Part shown: in pieces, positions 7,307 through 15,638 of the stretch
Layout: each line of letters opens with the position of its first letter
Position numbering within the stretch: the first letter of the stretch is position 1
IMG/VR virus record: IMGVR_UViG_3300036715_002359
Span: 1 to 64,000 of that record
Reading direction: 5' to 3' (one strand)
DNA from: a virus
DNA: 64,000 bases
The notes under the pieces: generated by a model
What the model was told of the DNA's origin: nothing
The model's input: the letters and a program-made list of their open reading frames with translations, nothing else
Databases searched by the model: none
Program-made: the position numbers and the translations under genes

Positions 7307-7972
7307 TTAACCAAATGAAACTGGTACACAACGGTCATATTGAATTTGGATATTTTCAGCAATGACTGGTTGTTGACTAGCAACTTGGAATGAGTAACCT
7401 TCAAACATGCAATACTCAAGATATGTTGCAACAAGAGTTTTACCGTATCCGTCAGCACCGCCTCCACGTGACTTCATAATCAGCATCAGTCCAAACGGAA
7501 CTGCAAAGTATTCTGAGTCCAAGTTCATCATGATGTTGGAGCCATCAGCTCCAGGTGAACGTTGACCATTCGTAGCCATCAGAGGACGATAAGCAGCTTG
7601 GCTTAACGCAGCTAGGATATTTTTTTGGTCAGCTAAAACCTTACTCATACTAATCGTTGGTGCTGTTTTACCACGAGTAAAGAATGAACGGTTAGAACCA
7701 ATTTCGAATAAACGCATTAATTGTGCGTTTTGTTGATGAGCAATGTTATCTACTAATCCGATTGGAATCAGATCAGCAGCACCGCCAGATAAACCTGTGT
7801 AGCGAGCTGGACCGGCTAAAAGAATAGTCGAGTCTGGGCTTGCAGAATATTGTGAAAAACGCTCGTAGCCTTCTTCATCTAATTTCGAAATATAACTACC
7901 CTTCCAGTCAAAACTGGTAGAAAAGCCTGATTCCGTTACAGCGCTTAAACGATCATTTAAAGCGTCAGCCAT
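7307..7972 (-). CDS. Probable tail tube protein
   Basis: 221 aa. Contains PIGLVDNIAHQQNAQ and a basic RSFFTRGKT segment; the C-terminus is beta-rich. The gene is preceded by the late promoter-like element and structured leader also used by the sheath and capsid-decoration genes, so a high-copy virion product is likely. Its size and nearness to the sheath gene (9896) fit the tube protein that lines contractile tails. Identity is inferred from context and general pattern, not from a diagnostic motif. Confidence 0.55.
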   Translation of the reverse strand: MADALNDRLSAVTESGFSTSFDWKGSYISKLDEEGYERFSQYSASPDSTILLAGPARYTGLSGGAADLIPIGLVDNIAHQQNAQLMRLFEIGSNRSFFTRGKTAPTISMSKVLADQKNILAALSQAAYRPLMATNGQRSPGADGSNIMMNLDSEYFAVPFGLMLIMKSRGGGADGYGKTLVATYLEYCMFEGYSFQVASQQPVIAENIQIQYDRCVPVSFG

Positions 7973-8000
7973 TTTAAGTCCCTTAATATATAGTGTTAGT

Positions 8001-8053
8001 TTAGCTCGGTTTCATTCCAAGCTAAGAAAAAATTCGGTGAAGGTTAAACCTTC
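8001..8053 (-). other. Structured leader of the tube gene
   Basis: Two stems lie in the 5' leader: TTAGCT/AGCTAA (8001-8025) and GAAGGTT/AACCTTC (8039-8053). Similar paired hairpins precede the sheath and decoration genes; they may protect late mRNA 5' ends. Confidence 0.5.
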
Positions 8054-8060
8054 TTCAGCC

Positions 8061-8070
8061 CTTATTTTAA
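8061..8070 (-). promoter_or_regulatory. Late promoter-like element (tube)
   Basis: TTAAAATAAG read on the minus strand, about 90 bases before the tube start codon. Confidence 0.5.
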
Positions 8071-8098
8071 TCATAAATTTCAAATACGAATTAAGGAA

Positions 8099-8109
8099 TT
8101 TGGTATAGG
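8099..8109 (+). promoter_or_regulatory. Early-type promoter motif
   Basis: TTTGGTATAGG followed by TATTATG, one change from the core. It lies 41 bases before the start codon at 8150 and is divergent from the tube promoter. Confidence 0.6.
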
Positions 8110-8149
8110 TATTATGTACACAACTAAAACCTTTTTAAAGGAACCTATC

Positions 8150-8440
8150 ATGCACAAAGATATAGCACTTCGTGATTGTGTGGCTCACGCTAAAAAATAT
8201 CCAACAACTTTTGAAATACCAACCGTCGCTGAAGTAGCATCTTTAAAAGTTGGCGATACAGTAAAATTACATTTCGTTCATCGAAACTATTGGATGGAAC
8301 GTATGTGGGTTGAAATACAAGAAATAATCGATGGAAAATTTAAAGGTAAACTTCTGAATATTCCTCAACTCATTCTTTCTGATAAACTCCAGCACAATGA
8401 GGAAATAGAATTTCAGGGTCATAATATCTCAATGAGGTAA
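8150..8440 (+). CDS. DUF2314/DUF2185-like small protein
   Basis: ATG 8150 has a clear AAAGGAA ribosome site; the in-frame ATG at 8114 lies inside the likely transcript start and lacks one. The 96-aa product shows the pattern 'GDTVKL-F... ERMWVEI..I.DGKFKGKLLNIP' and a terminal 'EIEFQGHNI', typical of the small DUF2314/DUF2185-like domain (compact beta fold, function unknown) seen in bacteria and phages. Confidence 0.65.
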   Translation: MHKDIALRDCVAHAKKYPTTFEIPTVAEVASLKVGDTVKLHFVHRNYWMERMWVEIQEIIDGKFKGKLLNIPQLILSDKLQHNEEIEFQGHNISMR

Positions 8441-8471
8441 CAAATTTTCTTTTCAATTACGACCGTTGAAT

Positions 8472-8482
8472 TTTGGTATAAG
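8472..8482 (+). promoter_or_regulatory. Early-type promoter motif
   Basis: TTTGGTATAAG, 51 bases before the gene at 8533. The downstream A/T tail is AGAATTGG rather than TATAGT. Confidence 0.65.
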
Positions 8483-8532
8483 AGAATTGGTATCAAATAA
8501 ATCTATAACCTACCTCCCCACAGGATAACATC

Positions 8533-9036
8533 ATGTCATTCTTTCGTGCTAGCCCTTTTAATTCTTCCAGACTACCAATGGGCCTTATGGCTGACGTGGT
8601 TTTGAAGAGTATTTTCAATTCCGACAAAAATGAAACTCTCTATACCAAAATGGTTTCTGAAGATGTAGTGTTTGCCATAATATTCCAAAATCTTTGTGAC
8701 CGTTATGGTTTTGAATGGGAATCATTGTTTCATCCTCTTCAATTACGTATGCAGTTTCTATACTCCCAGGCGGCTGGGGATGAAACTCACCTGATGCCAG
8801 TAAGTCCAGAACTGATTCGGATTCTTCTGAAAGAAATGAATCTGACTGAATTGGATTTGGTTAAAAACTGGGTAGCTTTTTCCAAAATTTTGAAATCGGA
8901 AGGTATCTCTATCGGTACCCCTCCAGATCAAAGTCCAAGAAATTTGCAACGCCTGAGTTTCAAAGACCTAAAAAGTGTCTATGATGAACGCAGGACAATA
9001 GTAGTTCAACCACAGGAGATTCACGCTCATGACTGA
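8533..9036 (+). CDS. Unknown 167-aa protein
   Basis: Preceded by CCCCACAGGATAAC, the common early leader. Mostly helical, with no recognised domain. Its end overlaps the start of the next gene by 8 bases, indicating translational coupling with the helix-turn-helix protein, so the two may act together. Confidence 0.65.
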   Translation: MSFFRASPFNSSRLPMGLMADVVLKSIFNSDKNETLYTKMVSEDVVFAIIFQNLCDRYGFEWESLFHPLQLRMQFLYSQAAGDETHLMPVSPELIRILLKEMNLTELDLVKNWVAFSKILKSEGISIGTPPDQSPRNLQRLSFKDLKSVYDERRTIVVQPQEIHAHD

Positions 9037-9388
9037 AATTTTCGCTTCCGCTGACCACATCCTCGTAACTGCAATCAAACAGACTCGCCGCAGTTTGAAC
9101 TTCACAATCCTCGGCTTGTCACACGCAACAAAAATACCAGAATCGACATTGGCTGTTATCGAAGCTGGTGAAACCCGTAACTTTGATCCAGTTAAACTAG
9201 AACGTATTTCCCTTGCGTTCAACATGGAAACTAAGGCATTATTGGGCAAATCAATTGCATTCACCAAATACCTAGAAGAACTGGGTGTCCACATCGGTGT
9301 CGCAAAAGATCCAAAATGTGTTCAACTTGATGTCAATGATCTGGTGATGCTACACGAAAAGTACGCTGCTCACTCTCAACCGGCATAA
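9029..9388 (+). CDS. Helix-turn-helix (Xre-like) regulator
   Basis: 119 aa. Residues about 8-65 follow the Xre pattern: two helices (AIKQTRRSLNFTILGLSHAT), recognition-helix region KIPESTLAVIEAGE and DPVKLERISLAFNM. The ribosome site is CCACAGGAGATTCACGCTC. A DNA-binding regulator of phage or host genes is likely; the target is unknown. Confidence 0.7.
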   Translation: MTEIFASADHILVTAIKQTRRSLNFTILGLSHATKIPESTLAVIEAGETRNFDPVKLERISLAFNMETKALLGKSIAFTKYLEELGVHIGVAKDPKCVQLDVNDLVMLHEKYAAHSQPA

Positions 9389-9442
9389 TAATAACGACCC
9401 GCTTTCATAGGGGTCGGATTCACTCACAGGAGATTTCTTAGT

Positions 9443-9865
9443 ATGGAAAACAAAAAAGTAATGCTGGACAACATCATTGGCACTGTTGTTCGGAAGATTC
9501 GTCAAAACAAAAATATGACTCATGAAGAATTATCCGAGAAAAGTAAATTGGCTATTGTGTTCATTCCGATGATAGAAGAAGGTCGCTTTGCAATGGATCG
9601 GGTTTCCTCTATCAAAGTAGCAGAAGGTCTCGGGCTGAGCTATCTCCAGTTTACCAATATTGTCGAACAATTCTCCATCTACTTTCAAGAAGAGGGTTTT
9701 GAAATTTTGCGACAACACTTGGTTCGTAATCCGATCACAGCTGAAACTGTGCATATGCATTTTTTCACTTTTCTACGGCATCTGTCAACTCGGGACACGT
9801 ATCCAGGTCTTTTGGCATTGAAAGCCATAGGCAAGATGGAAGAAGGATTTGCTTTAGCAGCATAA
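9443..9865 (+). CDS. Helix-turn-helix (Xre-like) regulator, second copy
   Basis: 140 aa with HTH at about 10-65: IRQNKNMTHEELSEKSKLA, then IPMIEEGR and VAEGLGLSYLQF. It is organised like the 9029 product but diverged, so probably an old duplication. The C-terminal 70 residues are helical and may dimerise. Its own CTCACAGGAGATTT leader lies in the short gap after 9388. Confidence 0.75.
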   Translation: MENKKVMLDNIIGTVVRKIRQNKNMTHEELSEKSKLAIVFIPMIEEGRFAMDRVSSIKVAEGLGLSYLQFTNIVEQFSIYFQEEGFEILRQHLVRNPITAETVHMHFFTFLRHLSTRDTYPGLLALKAIGKMEEGFALAA

Positions 9866-9897
9866 AAAAAGCCCCGTATTTCAGGGGCTTTATTTTT
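9864..9897. terminator. Bidirectional terminator
   Basis: AAGCCCC / GGGGCTT with A7 on the left and T-rich on the right; shared by the converging regulator and sheath units. Confidence 0.85.
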
Positions 9898-12535
9898 AGA
9901 TTACTAAGTACACATCTAAGTAGTTCAGAATCTTCGGTTGTAATGTTTGGATACGTAATGTAACACGATCTTTATTTACTGGATTTTGTTCCAGAGTATC
10001 GATTGTGTAACCCAACAGAGGAGCACCAATACGTGGTAATTTCTTACTCATCAACAACAGAGCACTTGCGTCAACTGTTTGATGAATAACTCCAAGTGTT
10101 TCTGGAGTGATGTTCCACTTACCAATAAATGGTGAAAGTTTATCACGGAAGTAGTATGACAAGAAATCCCAGTTTTTAACAGCTTGAAGTTCACGGTATT
10201 CGTAAACACTCATATCTGTGGTCAACTCATGACGGACGTAAGGAATACCACCGCTTGTCTCTTGAACAAACAACAGAGTTCCTGCTTCAGCTATAGTATC
10301 TAACTGAGCACGAGTAAAGTAGAAATTAGAATCTTTCAGATCACTAATTCCAGCAATACCAATATTTGTAAATCCTTGTTGTGCAGGGAATCCAGCAGTT
10401 AAACCTGCCAAGGCTGCACAGAGGTAATAACCTGGTTGAACCACATTACGACCACCTATGTTTACAACAACCAAATCAGGCTGCACGTGGCAGATACGGT
10501 TTGATCCAAGTGTGTTACTAGTAGCAGCTACCGCAGCAGCTTTTTGAGTTTTGCTCAATGTACGACTAACGTAGAAGTTAACACCAGTAGCAACTCCAAG
10601 AGCTTGAACAACGATTTGTTGATTCGAAACAATGCTCAGAATTTGCATGCTACCAATTGGACTTGGTGAACCCGAACCTGCTGTTACTACCAATGTATCT
10701 CCGGCTACAACACCATCAGAAATGAATGTCGAATTTGAAGAAGTAAGAACATAACTACCAGTATTTAAAGCAATGGTGTTATTTCCGCTATTGGAGTTAA
10801 CTAGAGTAGCGTTCCATGAACCGATAGCAACTGTCGATGGGATAGCTGTATTAACGTAACCTACACGCCATGATGCATTAGCAGGGGTAGACAACCCATT
10901 TACATGGATATTAATAGCTTGAGCAACTGACACACTTTGTGTCAAAGGGGCTAAAGCATACAGACGTTCACCTTCAGCTAAAGCCAAAGCAGCAAAATAT
11001 CCAGTATCGTCATTAGACGAAACGGCAATTGCACGAACACGAGTTGTTGTATTTGCCAAAGCAATTTCAACACCTAGAGCCAGTGGATTCATTTCTGAAA
11101 CATCACCGAAAGTTCCCAGATTATCAGCTTGGTCTGTAATAGCCATAACTGTTCCGCTCAGATCTGTACGTAAAGCACGATATCCGATGTAGATAGATCC
11201 GGAGATCAACTTACCGTAGATAATTTCTGGTCCTGCATTCAGAGTAATTGTTCCATCAATAGCCGTATTTGTAGTTACGTAGTTAGTTCCACCAGAGATT
11301 GGTTTAGTAACTGGAATCAATTGGTTATTAAACAGTTTACGTGTTTTAAAAGCTACGGTTGCACGTTTTTGAATAGCCACAGGTCCGGTAACAGTAGTAA
11401 CAGTAGCTGGGCTTAAACCAGTAACAACTGCACCTGTTAAAGTACCAATAACAGCTTCGTGATCAGCACCACCAACACCAGCACCTTTGATAAGGATAGT
11501 GTCACCAGTTGCAAAACCTGTTGCCGAAGTAAAGGTGAATCCTACAGCACCAGCAGTAATGCTAGCGGTAGAAGTAGACGCAACTTGAACACCAACTGGA
11601 AGAACGTCAGCCAAAGTGATATTTGTAACGTTTCCAGTTGCTGAATTAATACCAATCACTGTAGTGTTAAAACTATGAGCAACAGCACCAGTATCTGTGT
11701 AGTTAACACAAACTTGATCACCTGCTTCAATCAACAGAGTTGAAGTAGTACTGGAAACATTGTTTAACGAAATCTTAGACATAACTGCACCAACGATAGC
11801 TATCGTAGCAGCTGTATCCAAAGTGAAAGTTGTTCCACTGATGTTTGTGATTCTAGCTACCAAATTAGCAGCAGCAACACCAGCACCAGTAATGGATACT
11901 ATATCCCCTTGCACATACAGATTAGCATTAGTAACGTTGATTATCACCGCTGAACTAACACTAGTGGTACATACCCCTGAGGCAGCTGAATAAGTTAATG
12001 CATTCGAACCAACATAACCGTTGAAACCAGCCGAAACTGTTTCTACTTTTGCATTGTTAGCATAAACTTTGATTGAACTTGAATCAATGACTTGACCAGG
12101 AACTTGACCTGGTAAATTGTAAACATTGTTAACTAATGGATTAGTAAGAATACCTTGTTTACTAACAACGGAACTAGTTACAGTGATTCCAGCTGGAGTG
12201 TCTAAAGTTAAAACACTACCAAGGGCTCCTGTGACAGTAGCTGTTAATGCACCACCACTAACATCAGCACCGGCGATCAAAATTTTATCACCGACGACGA
12301 AAGGGGGAATTGTATCAAAAGTTAAAGTATAACTACCAATAGCTATTGAACCATTGGCTGAAGCTGCACTAGTGGCTGCAGTTTTAATCAAAGCAGCTGT
12401 ATTACCAGCAACGTACGTCAATACGTTATATGCTGGTCCGATAATGCAAGCTTCCAGATCTGGAGTAGTATCCGCAACTCCGCCTGCATTTTCCAGTTCC
12501 TGGTACACTTGTACACTTGGGACTATATATGACAT
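9896..12535 (-). CDS. Contractile tail sheath protein
   Basis: 879 aa. The C-terminal about 250 residues have the sheath pattern: a probed nucleotide-fold region (PDLVVVNIGGRNVVQPGYYLC), an insertion and a conserved C-terminal domain (RAQLDTIAEAGTLLF, YEYRELQAVKNWDFLSYYFRDKL, LGVIHQTVDA). The N-terminus (MSYIVPSVQVYQE) matches sheath starts. The middle about 350 residues are Ala/Thr/Val-rich repeating beta segments, which makes the protein longer than the common sheath and probably forms outward domains. It carries its own late promoter-like element and leader. Confidence 0.85.
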   Translation of the reverse strand: MSYIVPSVQVYQELENAGGVADTTPDLEACIIGPAYNVLTYVAGNTAALIKTAATSAASANGSIAIGSYTLTFDTIPPFVVGDKILIAGADVSGGALTATVTGALGSVLTLDTPAGITVTSSVVSKQGILTNPLVNNVYNLPGQVPGQVIDSSSIKVYANNAKVETVSAGFNGYVGSNALTYSAASGVCTTSVSSAVIINVTNANLYVQGDIVSITGAGVAAANLVARITNISGTTFTLDTAATIAIVGAVMSKISLNNVSSTTSTLLIEAGDQVCVNYTDTGAVAHSFNTTVIGINSATGNVTNITLADVLPVGVQVASTSTASITAGAVGFTFTSATGFATGDTILIKGAGVGGADHEAVIGTLTGAVVTGLSPATVTTVTGPVAIQKRATVAFKTRKLFNNQLIPVTKPISGGTNYVTTNTAIDGTITLNAGPEIIYGKLISGSIYIGYRALRTDLSGTVMAITDQADNLGTFGDVSEMNPLALGVEIALANTTTRVRAIAVSSNDDTGYFAALALAEGERLYALAPLTQSVSVAQAINIHVNGLSTPANASWRVGYVNTAIPSTVAIGSWNATLVNSNSGNNTIALNTGSYVLTSSNSTFISDGVVAGDTLVVTAGSGSPSPIGSMQILSIVSNQQIVVQALGVATGVNFYVSRTLSKTQKAAAVAATSNTLGSNRICHVQPDLVVVNIGGRNVVQPGYYLCAALAGLTAGFPAQQGFTNIGIAGISDLKDSNFYFTRAQLDTIAEAGTLLFVQETSGGIPYVRHELTTDMSVYEYRELQAVKNWDFLSYYFRDKLSPFIGKWNITPETLGVIHQTVDASALLLMSKKLPRIGAPLLGYTIDTLEQNPVNKDRVTLRIQTLQPKILNYLDVYLVI

Positions 12536-12611
12536 TTATTAATGCTCCTAATTTTATGAATCTTAATTTTTATTTGCCTCTCGCTATTTGCGCTAGGTCG
12601 AATTTGATACC

Positions 12612-12627
12612 GATAGATAAATCTATC
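12612..12627 (-). other. Leader hairpin of the sheath gene
   Basis: GATAGAT / ATCTATC, a 7-bp stem in the sheath mRNA leader, with a smaller CGC/GCG stem closer to the gene. It parallels the structured leaders at 8001 and 23783. Confidence 0.5.
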
Positions 12628-12632
12628 ATAAG

Positions 12633-12642
12633 CTTATTTTAA
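12633..12642 (-). promoter_or_regulatory. Late promoter-like element (sheath)
   Basis: TTAAAATAAG on the minus strand, about 100 bases before the sheath start; identical to the elements at 8061 and 23832. Confidence 0.5.
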
Positions 12643-12685
12643 CAGCCAAACAGAAATTTAAGTTGAATTCATAGGATTATATTAT

Positions 12686-12696
12686 TTTGGTATAAT
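12686..12696 (+). promoter_or_regulatory. Early-type promoter motif
   Basis: TTTGGTATAAT, last base changed, 50 bases before the gene at 12746; divergent from the sheath promoter. Confidence 0.55.
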
Positions 12697-12745
12697 AAAG
12701 GTATATAAGCAGTTAATACTGATATTAATTTACCTTGGAGAAATC

Positions 12746-13171
12746 ATGTTGGAATTCTTATTTTTTATACTCACATTCGGTGGTGGGGGTTATGCAGGTT
12801 ATTTGTATTCACATAAAATAGCTCCTTTAAGAGAAAATTCAAAGAGGAGTTTGGAAAATATAGACTTAAACTCTTGGCTAAAAAATGCAATGGATAATAT
12901 TGTTCCAACGATCAGGGAAGGAGATATTCCTAATTTTGGTAAAAGTATGATATCTCTAGAAATGTTACCTATTTTTGGATACTATCTTTTCAATGTCTTT
13001 ATAGTTTATCTGTGTGCTTGGTTTGGAGCGACTTTTACGGCCATTATGGTTTTAGCAGCAGGTACTTGGTTAATGAATTTGGAATTGAACGAATACCAAA
13101 GAAGGCATAAGATCTTCTGGGATGCACTAGCAGATGCAGCCCGAAGAGTAGTTGAAAAATCAACTAATTGA
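12746..13171 (+). CDS. Membrane protein, 141 aa
   Basis: An N-terminal hydrophobic segment (2-20), a charged central region, then a long hydrophobic stretch at about 72-108 that can form two spans, and a basic amphipathic tail. Ribosome site TTGGAGAA. No family is recognised; inner-membrane location is inferred. Confidence 0.7.
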   Translation: MLEFLFFILTFGGGGYAGYLYSHKIAPLRENSKRSLENIDLNSWLKNAMDNIVPTIREGDIPNFGKSMISLEMLPIFGYYLFNVFIVYLCAWFGATFTAIMVLAAGTWLMNLELNEYQRRHKIFWDALADAARRVVEKSTN

Positions 13172-13178
13172 CCTCGTT

Positions 13179-13197
13179 TTTGGTATAAGTATAGTAT
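13179..13197 (+). promoter_or_regulatory. Early-type promoter motif, full consensus
   Basis: TTTGGTATAAG with TATAGTAT, between the membrane protein gene and the gene at 13249. Confidence 0.7.
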
Positions 13198-13248
13198 ACA
13201 AGAAAAGGGTATAATCCATTTGTATTATAAATAACCTACGAGGGAATC

Positions 13249-13671
13249 ATGAACACAAGCATAGTTTTGAACTCAGTAAACGTTTTGGAATTAGTTGGTT
13301 TGTACCAAACGGTCTTTAATAAACTCCCAGACGCAGAGGGCCTGCAGTATTGGGCCGGCCGTATGGACCAAGGTATGACTCTTCCGCAAGTTGCCCAGAG
13401 CTTTCTAGACAATCCAGTTTGGGTCGCCGCACATCCAACTCCTGCAACACAACCAACCATGTTGACCGATATTCTGGCTCAACAAAATGCATTCACCAAT
13501 GAATTCCTTGGTAATGCATTCCATGGCACCATTACAGTGAACCCACAATTCGTGGATCACTGGACAATTATGTACTTGGACACAGTACCAAAAGCTGAAG
13601 CGGCAGCGTCAATTGCAATTCAGCTGGTAGGTGTCCCCCATAAATTCGCATCTTGGGAAATACATATCTAA
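13249..13671 (+). CDS. DUF4214-like protein
   Basis: 140 aa. Residues 15-60 carry the DUF4214 signature: LVGLYQTVFNKLPDAEGLQYWAGRMDQG-type spacing (Tyr, Phe, Pro-Asp, Gly-Leu, Tyr-Trp, Gly) and a following VAQSFLDN. A second weaker copy may follow at about 75-125. In bacteria this domain occurs in secreted or surface repeat proteins; here it stands alone as an early product. Function unknown. Confidence 0.75.
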   Translation: MNTSIVLNSVNVLELVGLYQTVFNKLPDAEGLQYWAGRMDQGMTLPQVAQSFLDNPVWVAAHPTPATQPTMLTDILAQQNAFTNEFLGNAFHGTITVNPQFVDHWTIMYLDTVPKAEAAASIAIQLVGVPHKFASWEIHI

Positions 13672-13703
13672 AAAGAAAAGCCCAGTAGTTCTGGGCTTTT
13701 TTT
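13671..13703. terminator. Bidirectional terminator
   Basis: AAGCCCAG / CTGGGCTT followed by T7; separates the DUF4214 gene from the converging connector genes. Confidence 0.85.
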
Positions 13704-13706
13704 AGA

Positions 13707-14282
13707 TTAATTAACTGTAAGAAAGAAATCTTTTAATTTCATTGAGTCTTGTCTAACTACCCAATCTTCTTCCATCATATAAGGAATACTAATCACAATT
13801 TTAAACTTCTCAACGTTTTCTTTATCAGGCTGACATTCACTTACTTCCATAGGAATACCAAATTCTTTAAAGTTTTGACTACTACATAGGAAAGGGACAG
13901 ACCAAATCAAAAAATGAGATACCATATCAGCTATTAATTCACAAGTACCTTCTTTAGCAGCTTCAATAGTTATTCTAGCTTGACCGGTAATAAATACTAA
14001 ATTGGTTCTATTCGACTGACCTTTGTTAGCGTAAATACCGTTACTTTCAGCAAGGTTATCTGATATACCAGTTTTGCCGATTCTAAAGCTACCTCTATTT
14101 ATTAGTATACGTGGGTTTGTTTCTGTACTAATAGTGTTATAGTTATTTTCTGAATCTATTTCTATGGTGCGAATCTTTTCATCTTCGTCCCATACAAGTC
14201 CACTTTCTTTAGCGTAGTTCTCAAAGAAATAACGTAAAGGCTCAATAATTAATGAGCTTACAAGTAATGGGGAAAATCTCAT
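13707..14282 (-). CDS. Virion protein, possible tail completion/terminator
   Basis: 191 aa. The order (after connector-like genes, before sheath) and a fold of N-terminal helices followed by strands (LVFITGQARITIEAAKEG, FKIVISIPYMMEEDW) resemble tail-terminator proteins that cap contractile tails. No diagnostic motif is present. It overlaps the stop of the 59-aa gene by one base. Confidence 0.45.
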   Translation of the reverse strand: MRFSPLLVSSLIIEPLRYFFENYAKESGLVWDEDEKIRTIEIDSENNYNTISTETNPRILINRGSFRIGKTGISDNLAESNGIYANKGQSNRTNLVFITGQARITIEAAKEGTCELIADMVSHFLIWSVPFLCSSQNFKEFGIPMEVSECQPDKENVEKFKIVISIPYMMEEDWVVRQDSMKLKDFFLTVN

Positions 14283-14461
14283 TATTTTCTACCTTTTTGT
14301 TTGTGTTGTTTAGAATTGTATTGACGATTAAAACTACGAACAGTTTCTACATGTCCGCTGATATCAGCGACTGTTCCTACTAAATCATCCCCCTGGGTAG
14401 ACACAACTCTATGAGCCATTCTGATCTTTCTATATGCTACTTTTTCTAAGTATTTGTTCAT
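14282..14461 (-). CDS. 59-aa protein beginning with the YLEKVA motif
   Basis: ATG at 14461 gives MNKYLEKVAYRK, then a short helix and a very basic tail (KQHKQKGRK). It overlaps its neighbours at both ends (ATG within the end of the upstream gene; stop in the downstream start), which strongly supports translation. The first nine residues match the motif found in head-region proteins at 24331, 25296, 28743 and elsewhere. A virion component is likely. Confidence 0.65.
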   Translation of the reverse strand: MNKYLEKVAYRKIRMAHRVVSTQGDDLVGTVADISGHVETVRSFNRQYNSKQHKQKGRK

Positions 14462-15360
14462 AGATACTGTATCGGGAAATCTGGTAAATTTTTTGTTACT
14501 AATTGGTTTTCTATATCGTTCTTACTTAGTTGTGTTAATTTTAAAACCTGTCTAACAGTATTTGTTTGAAGAACAGTAGGGGTCATACCCTCAACTCTAT
14601 ACACATCCCAAGTACCAGTTTGAACAACTATATCATCTGGACGAATCTCTGGCAATGAAATAGTCCAACCGGTTATTTGACTAGGTTCAAATACTCCAAA
14701 ATAGGTCTTTAGATTTGAGTTAGGGTTAGTATCATAATTGATGAAACAAGGTGCTCCATCAAAATACCCACCTTTAAATCCAGTACCTATGCAAGTAGAA
14801 CAATGATCTTTCATTATCTTCTCTAAACGATTATCCCAGCATTCCGGACATCTTTGTCCATAAGTTTTACGACGAAATATGTAAGATCTAGTTCCATTAA
14901 ATTTACTCAAGAGCACATATTCTCGACGTTGAATTTCTATACTACGTAACTCCACAAATCTATGTTGATCAGAAGACCAACTGGTTACTTTAGACTTGAT
15001 GGAGACATTACCTTTATCCAGTAAGATGGCTTCAATTACATAAAAGCCCCTATTGAACTTACGATATTCTTGAGTACCAGTATCTATTAAAAAAGTACCT
15101 GTTACTGGTTGTGAAGTTAATTTTTGGAAATCACCATCTTCTACCTGAGAGAAGTAAACATTAAATTCACAGTTTCCCCAATCAGCTGGAATAGCCCATT
15201 CGACAGATACCTGTTTATACCAACGGGGATAAATCTTAACCTGTATATTTTCTGAGAAATTATTAGTCGCCAAAAAGGCTGACGAACGATTTTCATCAGA
15301 GTGGTTGTACACAGAATTCTGTGACAGGAAACCAAAGTTAAGGGCGAAGTTAAATGACAT
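14458..15360 (-). CDS. Connector/neck-like virion protein with four-Cys cluster
   Basis: 300 aa. The first about 120 residues look like a beta-sandwich (FnIII-like: WAIPADWGNCEFNVYFS). A zinc-knuckle pair follows, CPEC and CSTC, around residues 170-190, then a beta-rich C-terminus. Position between connector candidates and the tail-end protein suggests a neck or head-completion role. Identity is not certain. Confidence 0.5.
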   Translation of the reverse strand: MSFNFALNFGFLSQNSVYNHSDENRSSAFLATNNFSENIQVKIYPRWYKQVSVEWAIPADWGNCEFNVYFSQVEDGDFQKLTSQPVTGTFLIDTGTQEYRKFNRGFYVIEAILLDKGNVSIKSKVTSWSSDQHRFVELRSIEIQRREYVLLSKFNGTRSYIFRRKTYGQRCPECWDNRLEKIMKDHCSTCIGTGFKGGYFDGAPCFINYDTNPNSNLKTYFGVFEPSQITGWTISLPEIRPDDIVVQTGTWDVYRVEGMTPTVLQTNTVRQVLKLTQLSKNDIENQLVTKNLPDFPIQYL

Positions 15361-15378
15361 GCTTTATTTTAGTGGTAA

Positions 15379-15403
15379 TAAAAAATCCAGGACAAGCCTG
15401 GAT
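15379..15403 (-). terminator. Terminator on the minus strand
   Basis: ATCCAGG / CCTGGAT with T6 on the minus strand. It would stop late transcripts coming from 16.8 kb, just before the 14458-15360 gene, and lies upstream of the small-RNA promoter on the other strand. Confidence 0.55.
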
Positions 15404-15427
15404 TGAAGTTAAAGAAGAGTGGCTGAT

Positions 15428-15445
15428 TTTGGTATAAGTATAGTA
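15428..15445 (+). promoter_or_regulatory. Early-type promoter motif, full consensus, with no gene downstream
   Basis: TTTGGTATAAG plus TATAGTAC, as good as the copies at 3189, 6002 and 13179. No protein frame with a ribosome site follows; a terminator comes about 190 bases later, defining the small-RNA unit. Confidence 0.7.
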
Positions 15446-15634
15446 CTAAAGCACATAACAATTAACTTTACCAGGTCACCCCTGCTCACATTCGGTTTTC
15501 CCCTAGGTACAAAGTAGTCATTCATATTGTTTGTTGAAGTCCCAATCTTCAACAGACATCTCCTGTGGGAATGGCTAGTAATCTTTGTACTTTTCGACCG
15601 AGTGAGTGTGTGTTCCTCCTCGGTCTTTTTTTTT
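15446..15634 (+). ncRNA. Candidate small regulatory RNA complementary to early ribosome sites
   Basis: The unit has a consensus promoter, about 190 bases without a plausible gene, then a 7-bp terminator stem and T9. Internal structure: an 8-bp hairpin TGTTGAAG / CTTCAACA (15532-15554), and an outer pairing GTACAAAG (15507-15514) with CTTTGTAC (15583-15590). Between the hairpin and the closing arm lies ATCTCCTGTGGG (15558-15569), the exact complement of CCCACAGGAGAT before the gene at 6076 and nearly so for six other plus-strand genes. Trans-acting repression of early translation is inferred. Alternative: the opposite strand reads as a leader for a tiny frame (13 or 38 codons), but it lacks a promoter and would run through the one described here. 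Confidence 0.55.
15596..15634 (+). terminator. Terminator of the small-RNA unit
   Basis: GACCGAG (15596-15602) pairs with CTCGGTC (15619-15625), then T9. Confidence 0.85.
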
Positions 15635-15638
15635 GTAA

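Noticed and set aside
8114-8149. Upstream ATG for the DUF2314/DUF2185-like gene
   Set aside because: It lies about five bases after the promoter motif, has no ribosome site, and the ATG at 8150 has AAAGGAA.
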